64,000 nucleotides of DNA from Budorcas taxicolor (lineage: Eukaryota > Chordata > Mammalia > Artiodactyla > Bovidae): assembly GCF_023091745.1 (NCBI RefSeq), contig NW_026292684.1, forward strand, positions 1 to 64,000, in the 5' to 3' direction. Below the pieces are notes generated by a model, which saw nothing but the letters and a program-made list of their open reading frames with translations, was not told the DNA's origin and did no database searches. Positions 1-10,800 of the stretch are shown one piece after another; the stretch's first letter is position 1, and each line of letters starts with the position of its first letter. A program made the translations under genes and the position numbers.

Positions 1-54
1 ACGCCGAGGATCGACTCACACCAAGGTGGCACGTGGCACAGCCCTGTTGGAAAG

Positions 55-93
55 CCTCGAGGGACAGCCTCGAGGGACAGCCTCGAGGGAAAG
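55..93 (+). repeat. 13-bp minisatellite inside the monomer (3 clear copies)
   Basis: Three adjacent 13-mers of the form CCTCGAGGGACAG, the last ending AAAG, precede CCACAGATC. The preceding CCCTGTTGGAAAG is a degenerate further copy. In nearly all monomers the same place holds three copies plus the degenerate one. The period (13 bp) differs from the 31-bp ladder, so this is a secondary local expansion. It is the main source of large monomer length change in the window. Confidence 0.85.
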
Positions 94-191
94 CCACAGA
101 TCCCTTGATCCACGTGACAGGAAGCGTGACACTACTGCTGCAACTCGGGAGGAAAGCGCACGTGCATGCAACCACTCGAGACGAGGCCTGA

Positions 192-204
192 CTCCCCTGG
201 GGAG
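192..204. other. Perfect 13-bp inverted repeat CTCCCC-T-GGGGAG
   Basis: CTCCCC (192-197) and GGGGAG (199-204) flank a single T, right after the StuI site in each monomer. It is kept in nearly all copies. Breaks are rare: 1811-1835 lacks one G, 3449 and 62943 have C-to-A, 18131 has GAGGAG, 48271 has GGCTAG. Confidence 0.6.
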
Positions 205-654
205 ACTTAAAAGCACCCCAAGATCCATGGCAACACTGGAGAGGAATCCTCAGGTTCCGGCCCTGACTCCACACAAGGACTGAGGCCGCGGCATGGACGG
301 GAGAGGAATCCCGAGAGGTCCCCTAGCAGCTCTCATGGGGACTGGCCTTTCCTGAGGCCACCATCGGGTCCCTGAGGTCCCCGTTGTAAGTCGAGAAACC
401 TGCCGCAACTCGAGAAAATGCAGGAGGTTCTCCCCTCCAGGCGAGATGAGGCCCATTTCCGCTGAGGCGTCTCGAGGCTGATCACACCTCACCTCTGGAA
501 CTTCGAAAGGGTCCTTCAGACCCTTGGTGCAAATCAAGAAGTTCCCCGACATACCCGTCTCCACTCGAGAGGAAACACGAGGGTCCCGCCCACATCCAGA
601 GGAGCCCCGTTTCCGCTTCGTAGCTCGAGATGAGGGATCCTTTCCCTGCTTGCT

Positions 655-670
655 CGGGAAAGAGTTCCCG
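655..670. other. Conserved short inverted repeat, 6-bp arms, 4-nt loop
   Basis: CGGGAA (655-660), AGAG (661-664) and TTCCCG (665-670) form a perfect small palindrome just after the BamHI landmark. It recurs in most monomers. In type d monomers it becomes stronger (see 26757-26772). No function is known to me. It may be a by-product of the pyrimidine/purine blocks of the 31-bp ancestor. Confidence 0.6.
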
Positions 671-3600
671 GCGTTCCCGTCGCATCTCAAGAGGAGGCCC
701 TCTCAACAGGCACGGCGAGAGGAACTCCAGGGTCGTGCCACCATTCCAAGAGTCCCCCAGATGTCTCAGTCCATTCCAGAGGAACCTCTTTTCCCTTCAC
801 TGGCTCGTCTTTCACGCCGAGGATCGACTCCCAACAAGGTGGCACGTGGCACAGCCCTGTGGGAAAGCCTCGTGGGAAAGCCTCGAGGGACAGCCTCTAG
901 GGAAAGCCACAGATCCCTTGATCCACGTGACAGGAAGCGTGACACCACGGCTGCAGCTCGGGAGGTAAGCACACGTTCATGCCCCCACTCGAAACGAGGC
1001 CTGACTCCCCTGGGGAGACTCAGAATCACCTCAAGATCCATGGCAACACTGGAGAGGAATCCTCAGATTCCGGCCCCGACTCCACACAAGGTCTTAGGCC
1101 CCGGCATGGACGGGAGAGGAATCCCTAGATGGCCCCTAGCAACTCGCACGGGGACTGCCCTTTCCTGAGGCCACCAGAGCGGGTCCCTGTGGTCCCCGTC
1201 GTAACACGAGAAGACCTGCCGCAACTCGAGAAAATCCAGGAGGTTCTCCCCTCCAGGCGAGATGAGGCCCATTTCCGCTGAGGCGTCTCGAGGCGGATCA
1301 CACCTCACCTCTGGAACTTCGAAAGAGTCCTTCACACCCTTGGTGCAAATCAAGAAGTTCCCCGACATACCCGTCTCCCCTCGAGAGGAAACACGATGGT
1401 CCCGCCCACATCCAGAGGAGCCCGTTTCCGCTTCGTAGCTCAAGATGAGGGATCCTTTCCCTGCTTGCTCGGGAAAGAGTTCCCGGCGTTCCCGTCGCAT
1501 CTCAAGAGGAGGCCCTCTCAACAGGCACGGCGAGAGGAACTCCAGGGTCGTGCCACCATTCCAAGAGTCCCCCAGATGTCTCAGTCCATTCCAGAGGAAC
1601 CTCTTTTCCCTTCACTGGCTCGTATTTCACGCCGAGGATCGACTCACACCAAGGTGGCAGGTGGCACAGCCCTGTGGGAAAGCCTCGTGGGAAAGCCTGG
1701 AGGGACAGCCTCGAGGGAAAGCCACAGATCCTTGATCCACGTGACAGAAAGCGTGACACTACTGCTGCAGCTCGGGAGGTAACACACGGGCATGCCCCCA
1801 CTCGAGACGAGGCCTGACTCCCCTGGGAGACTCAGAAGCACCCCAGGATCCATGGCAACACTGGAGAGGAATCCTCAGATTCCGGCCCCGACTCCACACA
1901 AGGACTGAGGCCGCGGCATGGACGGGAGAGGAATCCCGAGAGGTCCCCTAGCAGCTCGCATGTGGACTGGCCTGTCCTGAGGCGACCAGAGCGGGTCCCT
2001 GAGGTCCCCGTCGTAACTCGAGAAGACCTGCCGCAACTCGAGAAAATCCAGGAGGTTCTCCCCTCCAGGCGAGATGAGGCCCATTTCCGCTGAGGCGTCT
2101 CGAGGCGGATCACACCTCACCTCTGGAACTTCGAAAGGGTCCTTCACACCCTTGGTGCAAAGCAAGATGTTCCCCGACATACCCGTCTCCACTCGAGAGG
2201 AAACACGACGGTCCCACCCATGTCCAGAGGAGCCCCGTTTCCGCCTGGTAGCTCGAGATGAGGGATCCTTTTCCTGCTTCATCGCGAAAGAGTTCCCGGC
2301 GTTCCCGTCGCATCTCAAGAGGAGGCCCTCTCAACAGGAACGGCGAGAGCAACTCCAGGGTCGTGCCACCATTCCAAGAGTCCCCCAGATGTCTCAGTCC
2401 ATTCCAGAGGAAACTCTTTTCCCTTCACCGGCTCGTCTTTCACGCCGAGGATCGACTCCCACCAAGGTGGCACGTGGCACAGCCCTGTGGGAAAGCCTCG
2501 TGGGAAAGCCTCGAGGGAAAGCCTCGAGGGAAACCACAGATCCCCTGATCCACGTGACAGGAAGCGTGACACGACTGCTGCAGCTCGGAGGAAAGCGCAC
2601 GTGCATGCCCCCACTCGAGACGAGGCCTGACTCCCCTGGGGAGACTCAGAAGCACCCCAGGATCCATGGCAACACTGGAGAGGAATCCTCAGATTCCGGC
2701 CCCGAATCCACACAAGGACTGAGGCCGCGGCATGGACGGGAGAGGAATCCCGAGAGGTCCCCTAGCAGCTCGCATGTGGACTGGCCTGTCCTGAGGCGAC
2801 CAGAGCGGGTCCCTGAGGTCCCCTTTGTAACTCGAGAAGACCTGCCGCAACTCGAGAAAATCCAGGAGGTTCTCCCCTCCAGGCGAGATGAGGCCCATTT
2901 CCGCTGAGGCGTCTCGAGGCGGATCACACCTCACCTCTGGAACTTCGAAAGGGTCCTTCACACCCTTGGTGCAAATCAAGAAGTTCCCCGACATACCCGT
3001 CTCCACTCGAGAGGAAACACGACGGTCCCGCCCACATCCAGAGGAGCCCCGTTTCCGCCTCGTAGCTCGAGATGAGGGATCCTTTCCCTGCTTGCTCGGG
3101 AAAGAGTTCCCGGCGTTCCCATCGCATCTCAAGAGGAGGCCCTCTCAACAGGCACGGCGAGAGGAACTCCAGGGTCGTGCCACCATTCCAAGAGTCCCCC
3201 AGATGTCTCAGTCCATTCCAGAGGAACCTCTTTTCCCTTCACTGGCTCGTATTTCACGCCGAGGATCGACTCACACCAAGGTGGCAGGTGACACAGCCCT
3301 GTGGGGAAGCCTCGTGGGAAAGCCTCGAGGGACAGCCTCGAGGGAAAGCCACAGATCCTTGATCCACGTGACAGGAAGCGTGACACTATTGCTGCAGCTG
3401 GGGAGGTAAGCACACGGGCATGCCCGCACTCGAGACGAGGCCTGACTCCCATGGGGAGACTCAGAAGCACCTCAAGATCCATGGCAACACTGGAGAGGAA
3501 TCCTCAGATTTCGGCCCCGACTCCACACAAGGTCTTAGGCCCGGGCTTGGACGGGAGAGGAATCCCGAGATGGCCCCTAGCAACTCGCACGGGGACTGGC

Positions 3601-5151
3601 CTTGCTGAGGCCACCAGAGCGGGTCCCTGAGGTCCCCGTCGTAACTCGAGAAGACCTGCCGCAACTCGAGAAAATCCAGGAGGTTCTGCCCTCCAGGCGA
3701 GATGAGGCCCATTTCTGCTGAGGCGTCTCGAGGCTGAACACACCTCACCTCTGGAACTTCGAAAGGGTCCTTCACACCTTGGTGCAAATCAAGAAGTTCC
3801 CCGACATACCCGTCTCCACTCGAGAGGAAACACGAGGGTCCCGCCCACATCCAGAGGAGCCCCGTTTGCGCCTCGTAGCTCGACATGAGGGATCCTTTCC
3901 CTGCTTCGTCGGGAAAGAGTTCCCGGCGTTCCCGTCGCATCTCAAGAGGATTCCCTCTGAACAGGAACGGCGAGATGAACTCCAGGATCGTGCCACCATT
4001 CCAAGAGTCCCCCAGATGTCTCAGTCCATTCCAGTGGAACCTCTTTTCAATTCACCGGCTCGTCTTTCACGCCGAGGATCGACTCCCACCAAGGTGGCAC
4101 GTGGCACAGCCCTGTGGGAAAGCCTCGTGGCAAAGCCTCGAGGGACAGCCTCGAGGGAAAGCCACAGATCCCTTGATCCACGTGACAGGAAGCGTGACAC
4201 TACTGCTGCAACTCGGGAGGAAAGCGCACGTGCATGCCCCCGCACGAAACGAGGCCTGACTCCCCTGGGGAGACTTAGAAGCACCCCAAGATCCATGGCA
4301 ACACTGGAGAGGAATCCTCAGGTTCCGGCCCTGACTCCACACAAGGACTGAGGCCGCGGCATGGACGGGAGAGGAATCCCGAGAGGTCCCCTAGCAGCTC
4401 GCATGGGCACTGGCCTTTCCTGAGGCCACCAGAGCGGGTCCCTGAGGTCCCCGTTGTAAGTCGAGAAGACCTGCCGCAACTCGAGAAATCCAGGAGGTTC
4501 TCCCCTCCAGGTGAGATGAGGCCCATTTCCGCTGAGGCGTCTCGAGGCTGATCACACCTCACCTCTTGAACTTCGAAAGGGTCCTTCACACCCTTGGTGC
4601 AAATCAAGAAGTTCCCCGACATACCCGTCTCCACTCGAGAGGAAACACGAGGGTCCCGCCCACATCCAGAGGAGCCCCGTTTCCGCCTCGGAGCTCGAGA
4701 TGAGGGATCCTTTCCCTGCTTCGTCGGGAAAGAGTTCCCGGTGTTCCCGTCGCAACTCAAGAGGAGGCCCTCTCAACAGGAAGGGCGAAAGGAACTCCAG
4801 GGTCGTGCCACCATTCCAAGAGTCCCCCAGATGTCTCAGTCCATTCCAGAGGAACCTCTTTTCCCGTCACCGGCTCGTCTTTCACGCCAAGGATCGACTC
4901 ACACCAAGGTTGCAGGTGGCACACCCCTGTGGGAAAGCCTCGAGGGACAGCCTCGAGGGACAGCCTCGAGGGAAAGCCACAGATCCCTTGATCCACGTGA
5001 CAGGAAGCGTGACACTACTGCTGCAGCTGGGGAGGTAAGCACACGGGCATGCCCGCACTCGAGACGAGGCCTGACTCCGCTGGGGAGACTCAGAAGCACC
5101 GCAAGATCCATGGCAACACTGGAGAGGAATCCTCAGGTTCTGGCCCCGACT

Positions 5152-5759
5152 CAACACAAGGACTGAGGCCGCGGCATGGACGGGAGAGGAATCCCGAGAG
5201 GTCCCCTAGCAGCTCGCATGTGGACTGGCCTGTCCTGAGGCGACCAGAGCGGGTCCCTGAGGTCCCCTTTGTAACTCGAGAAGACCTGCCGCAACTCGAG
5301 AAAATCCAGGAGGTTCTCCCCTCCAGGCGAGATGAGGCCCATTTCCGCTGAGGCGTCTCGAGGCGGATCACACCTCACCTCTGGAACTTCGAAAGGGTCC
5401 TTCACACCCTTGGTGCAAATCAAGAAGTTCCCCGACATACCCGTCTCCACTCGAGAGGAAACACGACGGTCCCGCCCACATCCAGAGGAGCCCCGTTTCC
5501 GCCTCGTAGCTCGAGATGAGGGATCCTTTCCCTGCTTGCTCGGGAAAGAGTTCCCGGCGTTCCCATCGCATCTCAAGAGGAGGCCCTCTCAACAGGCACG
5601 GCGAGAGGAACTCCAGGGTCGTGCCACCATTCCAAGAGTCCCCCAGATGTCTCAGTCCATTCCAGAGGAACCTCTTTTCCCTTCACTGGCTCGTATTTCA
5701 CGCCGAGGATCGACTCACACCAAGGTGGCAGGTGACACAGCCCTGTGGGGAAGCCTCGT
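5152..5759 (+). repeat. Copy of 2708-3315 (offset 2444 bp, three monomers)
   Basis: The sequence is identical or nearly so to 2708-3315, sharing TCCCCTTTGTAAC, ACACGACGGTCC, TTCCCATCGC and GTGACACAGCCCTGTGGGG. It stops at the minisatellite (5755-5785), where two bases are missing (CTCGTGGAAAG). The sequence then follows the 90-2158 family instead. The monomer spanning this junction is the second shortest in the window (811 bp, landmarks 5516 to 6327). Confidence 0.75.
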
Positions 5760-5786
5760 GGAAAGCCTCGAGGGACAGCCTCGAGG

Positions 5787-7857
5787 GAAAGCCACAGATC
5801 CTTGATCCACGTGACAGGAAGCGTGACACTACTGCTGCAACTCGGGAGGAAAGCGCACGTGCATGCAACCACTCGAGACGAGGCCTGACTCCCCTGGGGA
5901 GACTTAAAAGCACCCCAAGATCCATGGCAACACTGGAGAGGAATCCTCAGGTTCCGGCCCTGACTCCACACAAGGACTGAGGCCGCGGCATGGACGGGAG
6001 AGGAATCCCGAGAGGTCGACTAGCAGCTCTCATGGGGACTGGCCTTTCCTGAGGCCACCATCGGGTCCCTGAGGTCCCCGTTGTAAGTCGAGAAACCTGC
6101 CGCAACTCGAGAAAATGCAGGAGGTTCTCCCCTCCAGGCGAGATGAGGCCCATTTCCGCTGAGGCGTCTCGAGGCTGATCACACCTCACCTCTGGAACTT
6201 CGAAAGGGTCCTTCAGACCCTTGGTGCAAATCAAGAAGTTCCCCGACATACCCGTCTCCACTCGAGAGGAAACACGAGGGTCCCGCCCACATCCAGAGGA
6301 GCCCCGTTTCCGCTTCGTAGCTCGAGATGAGGGATCCTTTCCCTGCTTGCTCGGGAAAGAGTTCCCGGCGTTCCCGTCGCATCTCAAGAGGAGGCCCTCT
6401 CAACAGGCACGGCGAGAGGAACTCCAGGGTCGTGCCACCATTCCAAGAGTCCCCCAGATGTCTCAGTCCATTCCAGAGGAACCTCTTTTCCCTTCACTGG
6501 CTCGTCTTTCACGCCGAGGATCGACTCCCAACAAGGTGGCACGTGGCACAGCCCTGTGGGAAAGCCTCGTGGGAAAGCCTCGAGGGACAGCCTCTAGGGA
6601 AAGCCACAGATCCCTTGATCCACGTGACAGGAAGCGTGACACCACGGCTGCAGCTCGGGAGGTAAGCACACGTTCATGCCCCCACTCGAAACGAGGCCTG
6701 ACTCCCCTGGGGAGACTCAGAATCACCTCAAGATCCATGGCAACACTGGAGAGGAATCCTCAGATTCCGGCCCCGACTCCACACAAGGTCTTAGGCCCCG
6801 GCATGGACGGGAGAGGAATCCCTAGATGGCCCCTAGCAACTCGCACGGGGACTGCCCTTTCCTGAGGCCACCAGAGCGGGTCCCTGTGGTCCCCGTCGTA
6901 ACACGAGAAGACCTGCCGCAACTCGAGAAAATCCAGGAGGTTCTCCCCTCCAGGCGAGATGAGGCCCATTTCCGCTGAGGCGTCTCGAGGCGGATCACAC
7001 CTCACCTCTGGAACTTCGAAAGAGTCCTTCACACCCTTGGTGCAAATCAAGAAGTTCCCCGACATACCCGTCTCCCCTCGAGAGGAAACACGATGGTCCC
7101 GCCCACATCCAGAGGAGCCCCGTTTCCGCTTCGTAGCTCAAGATGAGGGATCCTTTCCCTGCTTGCTCGGGAAAGAGTTCCCGGCGTTCCCGTCGCATCT
7201 CAAGAGGAGGCCCTCTCAACAGGCACGGCGAGAGGAACTCCAGGGTCGTGCCACCATTCCAAGAGTCCCCCAGATGTCTCAGTCCATTCCAGAGGAACCT
7301 CTTTTCCCTTCACTGGCTCGTATTTCACGCCGAGGATCGACTCACACCAAGGTGGCAGGTGGCACAGCCCTGTGGGAAAGCCTCGTGGGAAAGCCTGGAG
7401 GGACAGCCTCGAGGGAAAGCCACAGATCCTTGATCCACGTGACAGAAAGCGTGACACTACTGCTGCAGCTCGGGAGGTAACACACGGGCATGCCCCCACT
7501 CGAGACGAGGCCTGACTCCCCTGGGGAGACTCAGAAGCACCCCAGGATCCATGGCAACACTGGAGAGGAATCCTCAGATTCCGGCCCCGACTCCACACAA
7601 GGACTGAGGCCGCGGCATGGACGGGAGAGGAATCCCGAGAGGTCCCCTAGCAGCTCGCATGTGGACTGGCCTGTCCTGAGGCGACCAGAGCGGGTCCCTG
7701 AGGTCCCCGTCGTAACTCGAGAAGACCTGCCGCAACTCGAGAAAATCCAGGAGGTTCTCCCCTCCAGGCGAGATGAGGCCCATTTCCGCTGAGGCGTCTC
7801 GAGGCGGATCACACCTCACCTCTGGAACTTCGAAAGGGTCCTTCACACCCTTGGTGC
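5787..7857 (+). repeat. Duplicated segment, downstream copy of 90-2158
   Basis: This is the second copy of the seven-monomer duplication. It carries the same private variants as 90-2158 but keeps the full-length CCCC and GGGG runs. A change GGTCGACTAGC at 6014 replaces GGTCCCCTAGC. It abuts, at the 13-bp minisatellite, a segment copied from a different monomer (5152-5759). Confidence 0.8.
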
Positions 7858-10800
7858 AAATCAAGAAGTTCCCCGACATACCCGTCTCCACTCGAGAGGA
7901 AACACGACGGTCCCGCCCACATCCAGAGGAGCCCCGTTTCCGCCTCGTAGCTCGAGATGAGGGATCCTTTCCCTGCTTGCTCGGGAAAGAGTTCCCGGCG
8001 TTCCCATCGCATCTCAAGAGGAGGCCCTCTCAACAGGAACGGCGAGAGGAACTCCAGGGTCGTGCCACCATTCCAAGAGACCCCCAGATGTCTCAGTCCA
8101 TTCCAGAGGAACCTCTTTTCCCTTCACCGGCTCGTCTTTCACGCCGAGGATCGACTCACACCAAGGTGGCAGGTGGCACAGCCCTGTGGGAAAGCCTCGT
8201 GGGAAAGCCTCGAGGGACAGCCTCGAGGGAAAGCCACAGATCCTTGATCCACGTGACAGGAAGCGTGACACTATTGCTGCAGCTCGGGAGGTAAGCACAC
8301 GGGCATGCCCCCACTCGAGACGAGGCCTGACTCCCCTGGGGAGACTCAGAAGCACCCCAGGATCCATGTCAACACTGGAGAGGAATCCTCAGATTCCGGC
8401 CCCGACTCCACACAAGGACTGAGGCCGCGGCATGGACGGGAGAGGAATCCCGAGAGGTCCCCTAGCAGCTCGCATGTGGACTGGCCTGTCCTGAGACGAC
8501 CAGAGCGGGTCCCTGAGGTCCCCGTCGTAACTCGAGAAGACCTGCCGCAACTCGAGAAAATCCAGGAGGTTCTCCCCTCCAGGCGAGATGAGGCCCATTT
8601 CCGCTGAGGCGTCTCGAGGCGGATCACACCTCACCTCTGGAACTTCGAAAGGGTCCTTCACACCCTTGGTGCAAATCAAGAAGTTCCCCGACATACCCGT
8701 CTCCACTCGAGAGGAAACACGACGGTCTGCCCACATCCAGAGGAGCCCCGTTTCCGCCTCGTAGCTCGAGATGAGGGATCCTTTCCCTGCTTGCTCGGGA
8801 AAGAGTTCCCGGCGTTCCCATCGCATCTCAAGAGGAGGCCCTCTCAACAGGCACGGCGAGAGGAACTCCAGGGTCGTGCCACCATTCCAAGAGTCCCCCA
8901 GATGTCTCAGTCCATTCCAGAGGAACCTCTTTTCCCTTCACTGGCTCGTATTTCACGCCGAGGATCGACTCACACCAAGGTGGCAGGTGACACAGCCCTG
9001 TGGGAAAGCCTCGTGGGAAAGCCTCGAGGGACAGCCTCGAGGGAAAGCCACAGATCCTTGATCCACGTGACAGGAAGCGTGACACTACTGCTGCAGCTGG
9101 GGAGGTAAGCACACGGGCATGCCCCCACTCGAGACGAGGCCTGACTCCCCTGGGGAGACTCAGAAGAACCTCAAGATCCATGGCAACACTGGAGAGGAAT
9201 CCTCAGGTTCTGGCCCCGACTCCACACAAGGACTGAGGCCGTGGCATGGACGGGAGAGGAATCCCGAGAGGTCCCCTAGCAGCTCGCATGGGGACTGGCC
9301 TTTCCTGAGGCCACCAGAGCGGGTCCCTGAGGTCCCCGTTGTAAGTCGAGAAGACCTGCCGCAACTCGAGAAAATCCAGGAGGTTCTCCCCTCCAGGCGA
9401 GATGAGGCCCATTTCTGCTGAGGCGTCTCGAGGCTGATCACACCTCACCTCTGGAACTTCGAAAGGGTCCTTCACACCCTTGGTGCAAATCAAGAAGTTC
9501 CCCGACATACCCGTCTCCACTCGAGAGGAAACACGAGGGTCCCGCCCACATCCAGAGGAGCCCCGTTTGCGCCTCGTAGCTCGAGATGAGGGATCCTTTT
9601 CCTGCTTCATCGCGAAAGAGTTCCAGGCGTTCCCGTCGCATCTCAAGAGGAGGCCCTCTCAACAGGCACGGCGAGAGGAACTCCAGGGTGGTGCCACCAT
9701 TCCAAGAGTCCCCCAGATGTCTCAGTCCATTCCAGAGGAACCTCTTTTCCCTTCACTGGCTCGTATTTCACGCCGAGGATCGACTCACACCAAGGTGGCA
9801 CGTGGCACAGCCCTGTGGGAAAGCCTCGTGGGAAAGCCTCGAGGGACAGCCTCGAGGGAAAGCCACAGATCCTTGATCCACGTGACAGGAAGTGTGACAC
9901 TACTGCTGCAGCTCGGGAGGTAAGCACACGGGCATGCCCCCACTCGAGACGAGGCCTGACTCCCCTGGGGAGACTCAGAAGAACCTCAAGATCCATGGCA
10001 ACACTGGAGAGGAATCCTCAGATTCCGGCCCCGACTCCACACAAGGTCTTAGGCCCCGGCATCGACGGGAGAGAAATCCCGAGATCGCCCCTAGCAACTC
10101 GCACGGGGACTGGCCTTTCCTGAGGCCACCAGAGCGGGTCCCTGAGGTCCCCGTCATAACTCGAGAAGACCTGTCGCAACTCGAGAAAATCCAGGAGGTT
10201 CTCCCCTCCAGGCGAGATGAGGCCCATTTCCGCTGAGGCGTCTCGAGGGAGATCACACCTCACCTCTGGAACTTCGAAAGGGTCCTTCACACCCTTGGTG
10301 CAAATCAGGAAGTTCCCCGAAATACCCGTCTCCACTCGAGAGGAAACACGAGGGTCCCCCCCACATCCAGAGGAGCCCCGTTTCCGCCTGGTAGCTCGAG
10401 ATGAGGGATCCTTTCCCTGCTTCATAGGGAAAGAGTTCCCGGCGTTCCCGTCGCATCTCAAGAGGAGGCCCTCTCAACAGGAACGGCGAGAGGAACTCCA
10501 GGGTCGTGCCACCATTCCAAGAGTCCCCCAGATGTCTCAGTCCATTCCAGAGGAACCTCTTTTCCCTTCACCGGCTCGTCTTTCACGCCGAGGATCGACT
10601 CCCACCAAGGTGGCACGTGGCACAGCCCTGTGGGAAAGCCTCGTGGGAAAGCCTCGAGGGAAAGCCTCGAGGGAAAACACAGATCCCCTGATCCACGTGA
10701 CAGGAAGCGTGACACGACTGCTGCAGCTCGGGAGGAAAGCACACGTGCATGCCCCCACTCGAGACGAGGCCTGACTCCCCTGGGGAGACTCAGAAGCACC

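Larger units (their letters stand above)
144..822 (+). repeat. 31-bp subrepeat ladder inside a monomer
   Basis: In the first full monomer, CTCGAG-like cores fall at a near-constant step: CTCGGG 144, CTCGAG 175, CTTAAA 206 (CTCAGA in most copies), CTGGAG 236, CTCCAC 267, CGGGAG 298, CTC 330, CTCGAG 409, GCGAGA 440-441, CTCGAG 471, TTCGAA near 502, TCAAGA near 534, CTCGAG 564, TCCAGA near 595, CTCGAG 624, CTCGGG 653, CTCAAG 686, GCGAGA near 715, TCCAAG near 745, TCCAGA near 775, CTCGTC 804 and GCCGAGG near 817. Steps are mostly 29-33 bp. The exception is the pair at 390 and 409 (about 20 bp), which looks like a truncated subunit. The monomer therefore arose by amplifying a 31-bp element that later diverged. 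This is seen directly; the link to bovid/cervid satellite I comes from knowledge of that family. Confidence 0.85.
90..2158 (+). repeat. Duplicated segment, upstream copy (offset ~5697 bp)
   Basis: From about 90 to 2158 the sequence matches about 5787-7857 almost base for base, including private markers such as GCATGCAACCACTCG (163), CCATCGGGTCC (360) and GTAACACGAGAAG (1200). The offset grows from 5697 to 5699 through two 1-bp deletions in this copy, in GAGCCCGTTT near 1424 and CCCCTGGGAG near 1826. The match ends near 2158, where this copy reads AGCAAGATG and the other ATCAAGAAG. The offset equals seven monomers. Confidence 0.8.

Noticed and set aside
55..93. CRISPR array
   Set aside because: The repeats are direct 13-mers without spacers, nested in a 31-bp/815-bp satellite with no cas genes.
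655..670. Rho-independent terminator
   Set aside because: The palindrome is short and is followed by GCGTTCCC, not a T-run. The array is eukaryotic satellite DNA.
787..799. Pyrimidine tract CTCTTTTCCCTTC followed by AG dinucleotides as a 3' splice site
   Set aside because: The tract is repeated in every monomer with no partner donor or exon structure. It fits a composition feature of the satellite.
820..835. Pol III B-box-like GATCGACTC (fits GWTCRANNC)
   Set aside because: The short consensus is expected by chance about once per two or three monomers' worth of sequence. I see no A box at proper spacing and no T-run terminator downstream, so a SINE or tRNA origin is not supported.
2074..2907. 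277-codon and other 150-270-codon open frames on both strands, repeated along the array
   Set aside because: Open frames occur in several frames of both strands in each unit, because the 31-bp GC-rich repeat rarely yields stop codons. Monomer lengths of 814-816 shift the frame between copies, so no protein is conserved across units.
5730..5830. Mobile-element insertion at the short 811-bp monomer
   Set aside because: All bases on both sides belong to the satellite. The irregularity is a switch between two monomer lineages with a 2-bp loss, without target-site duplication or foreign sequence.
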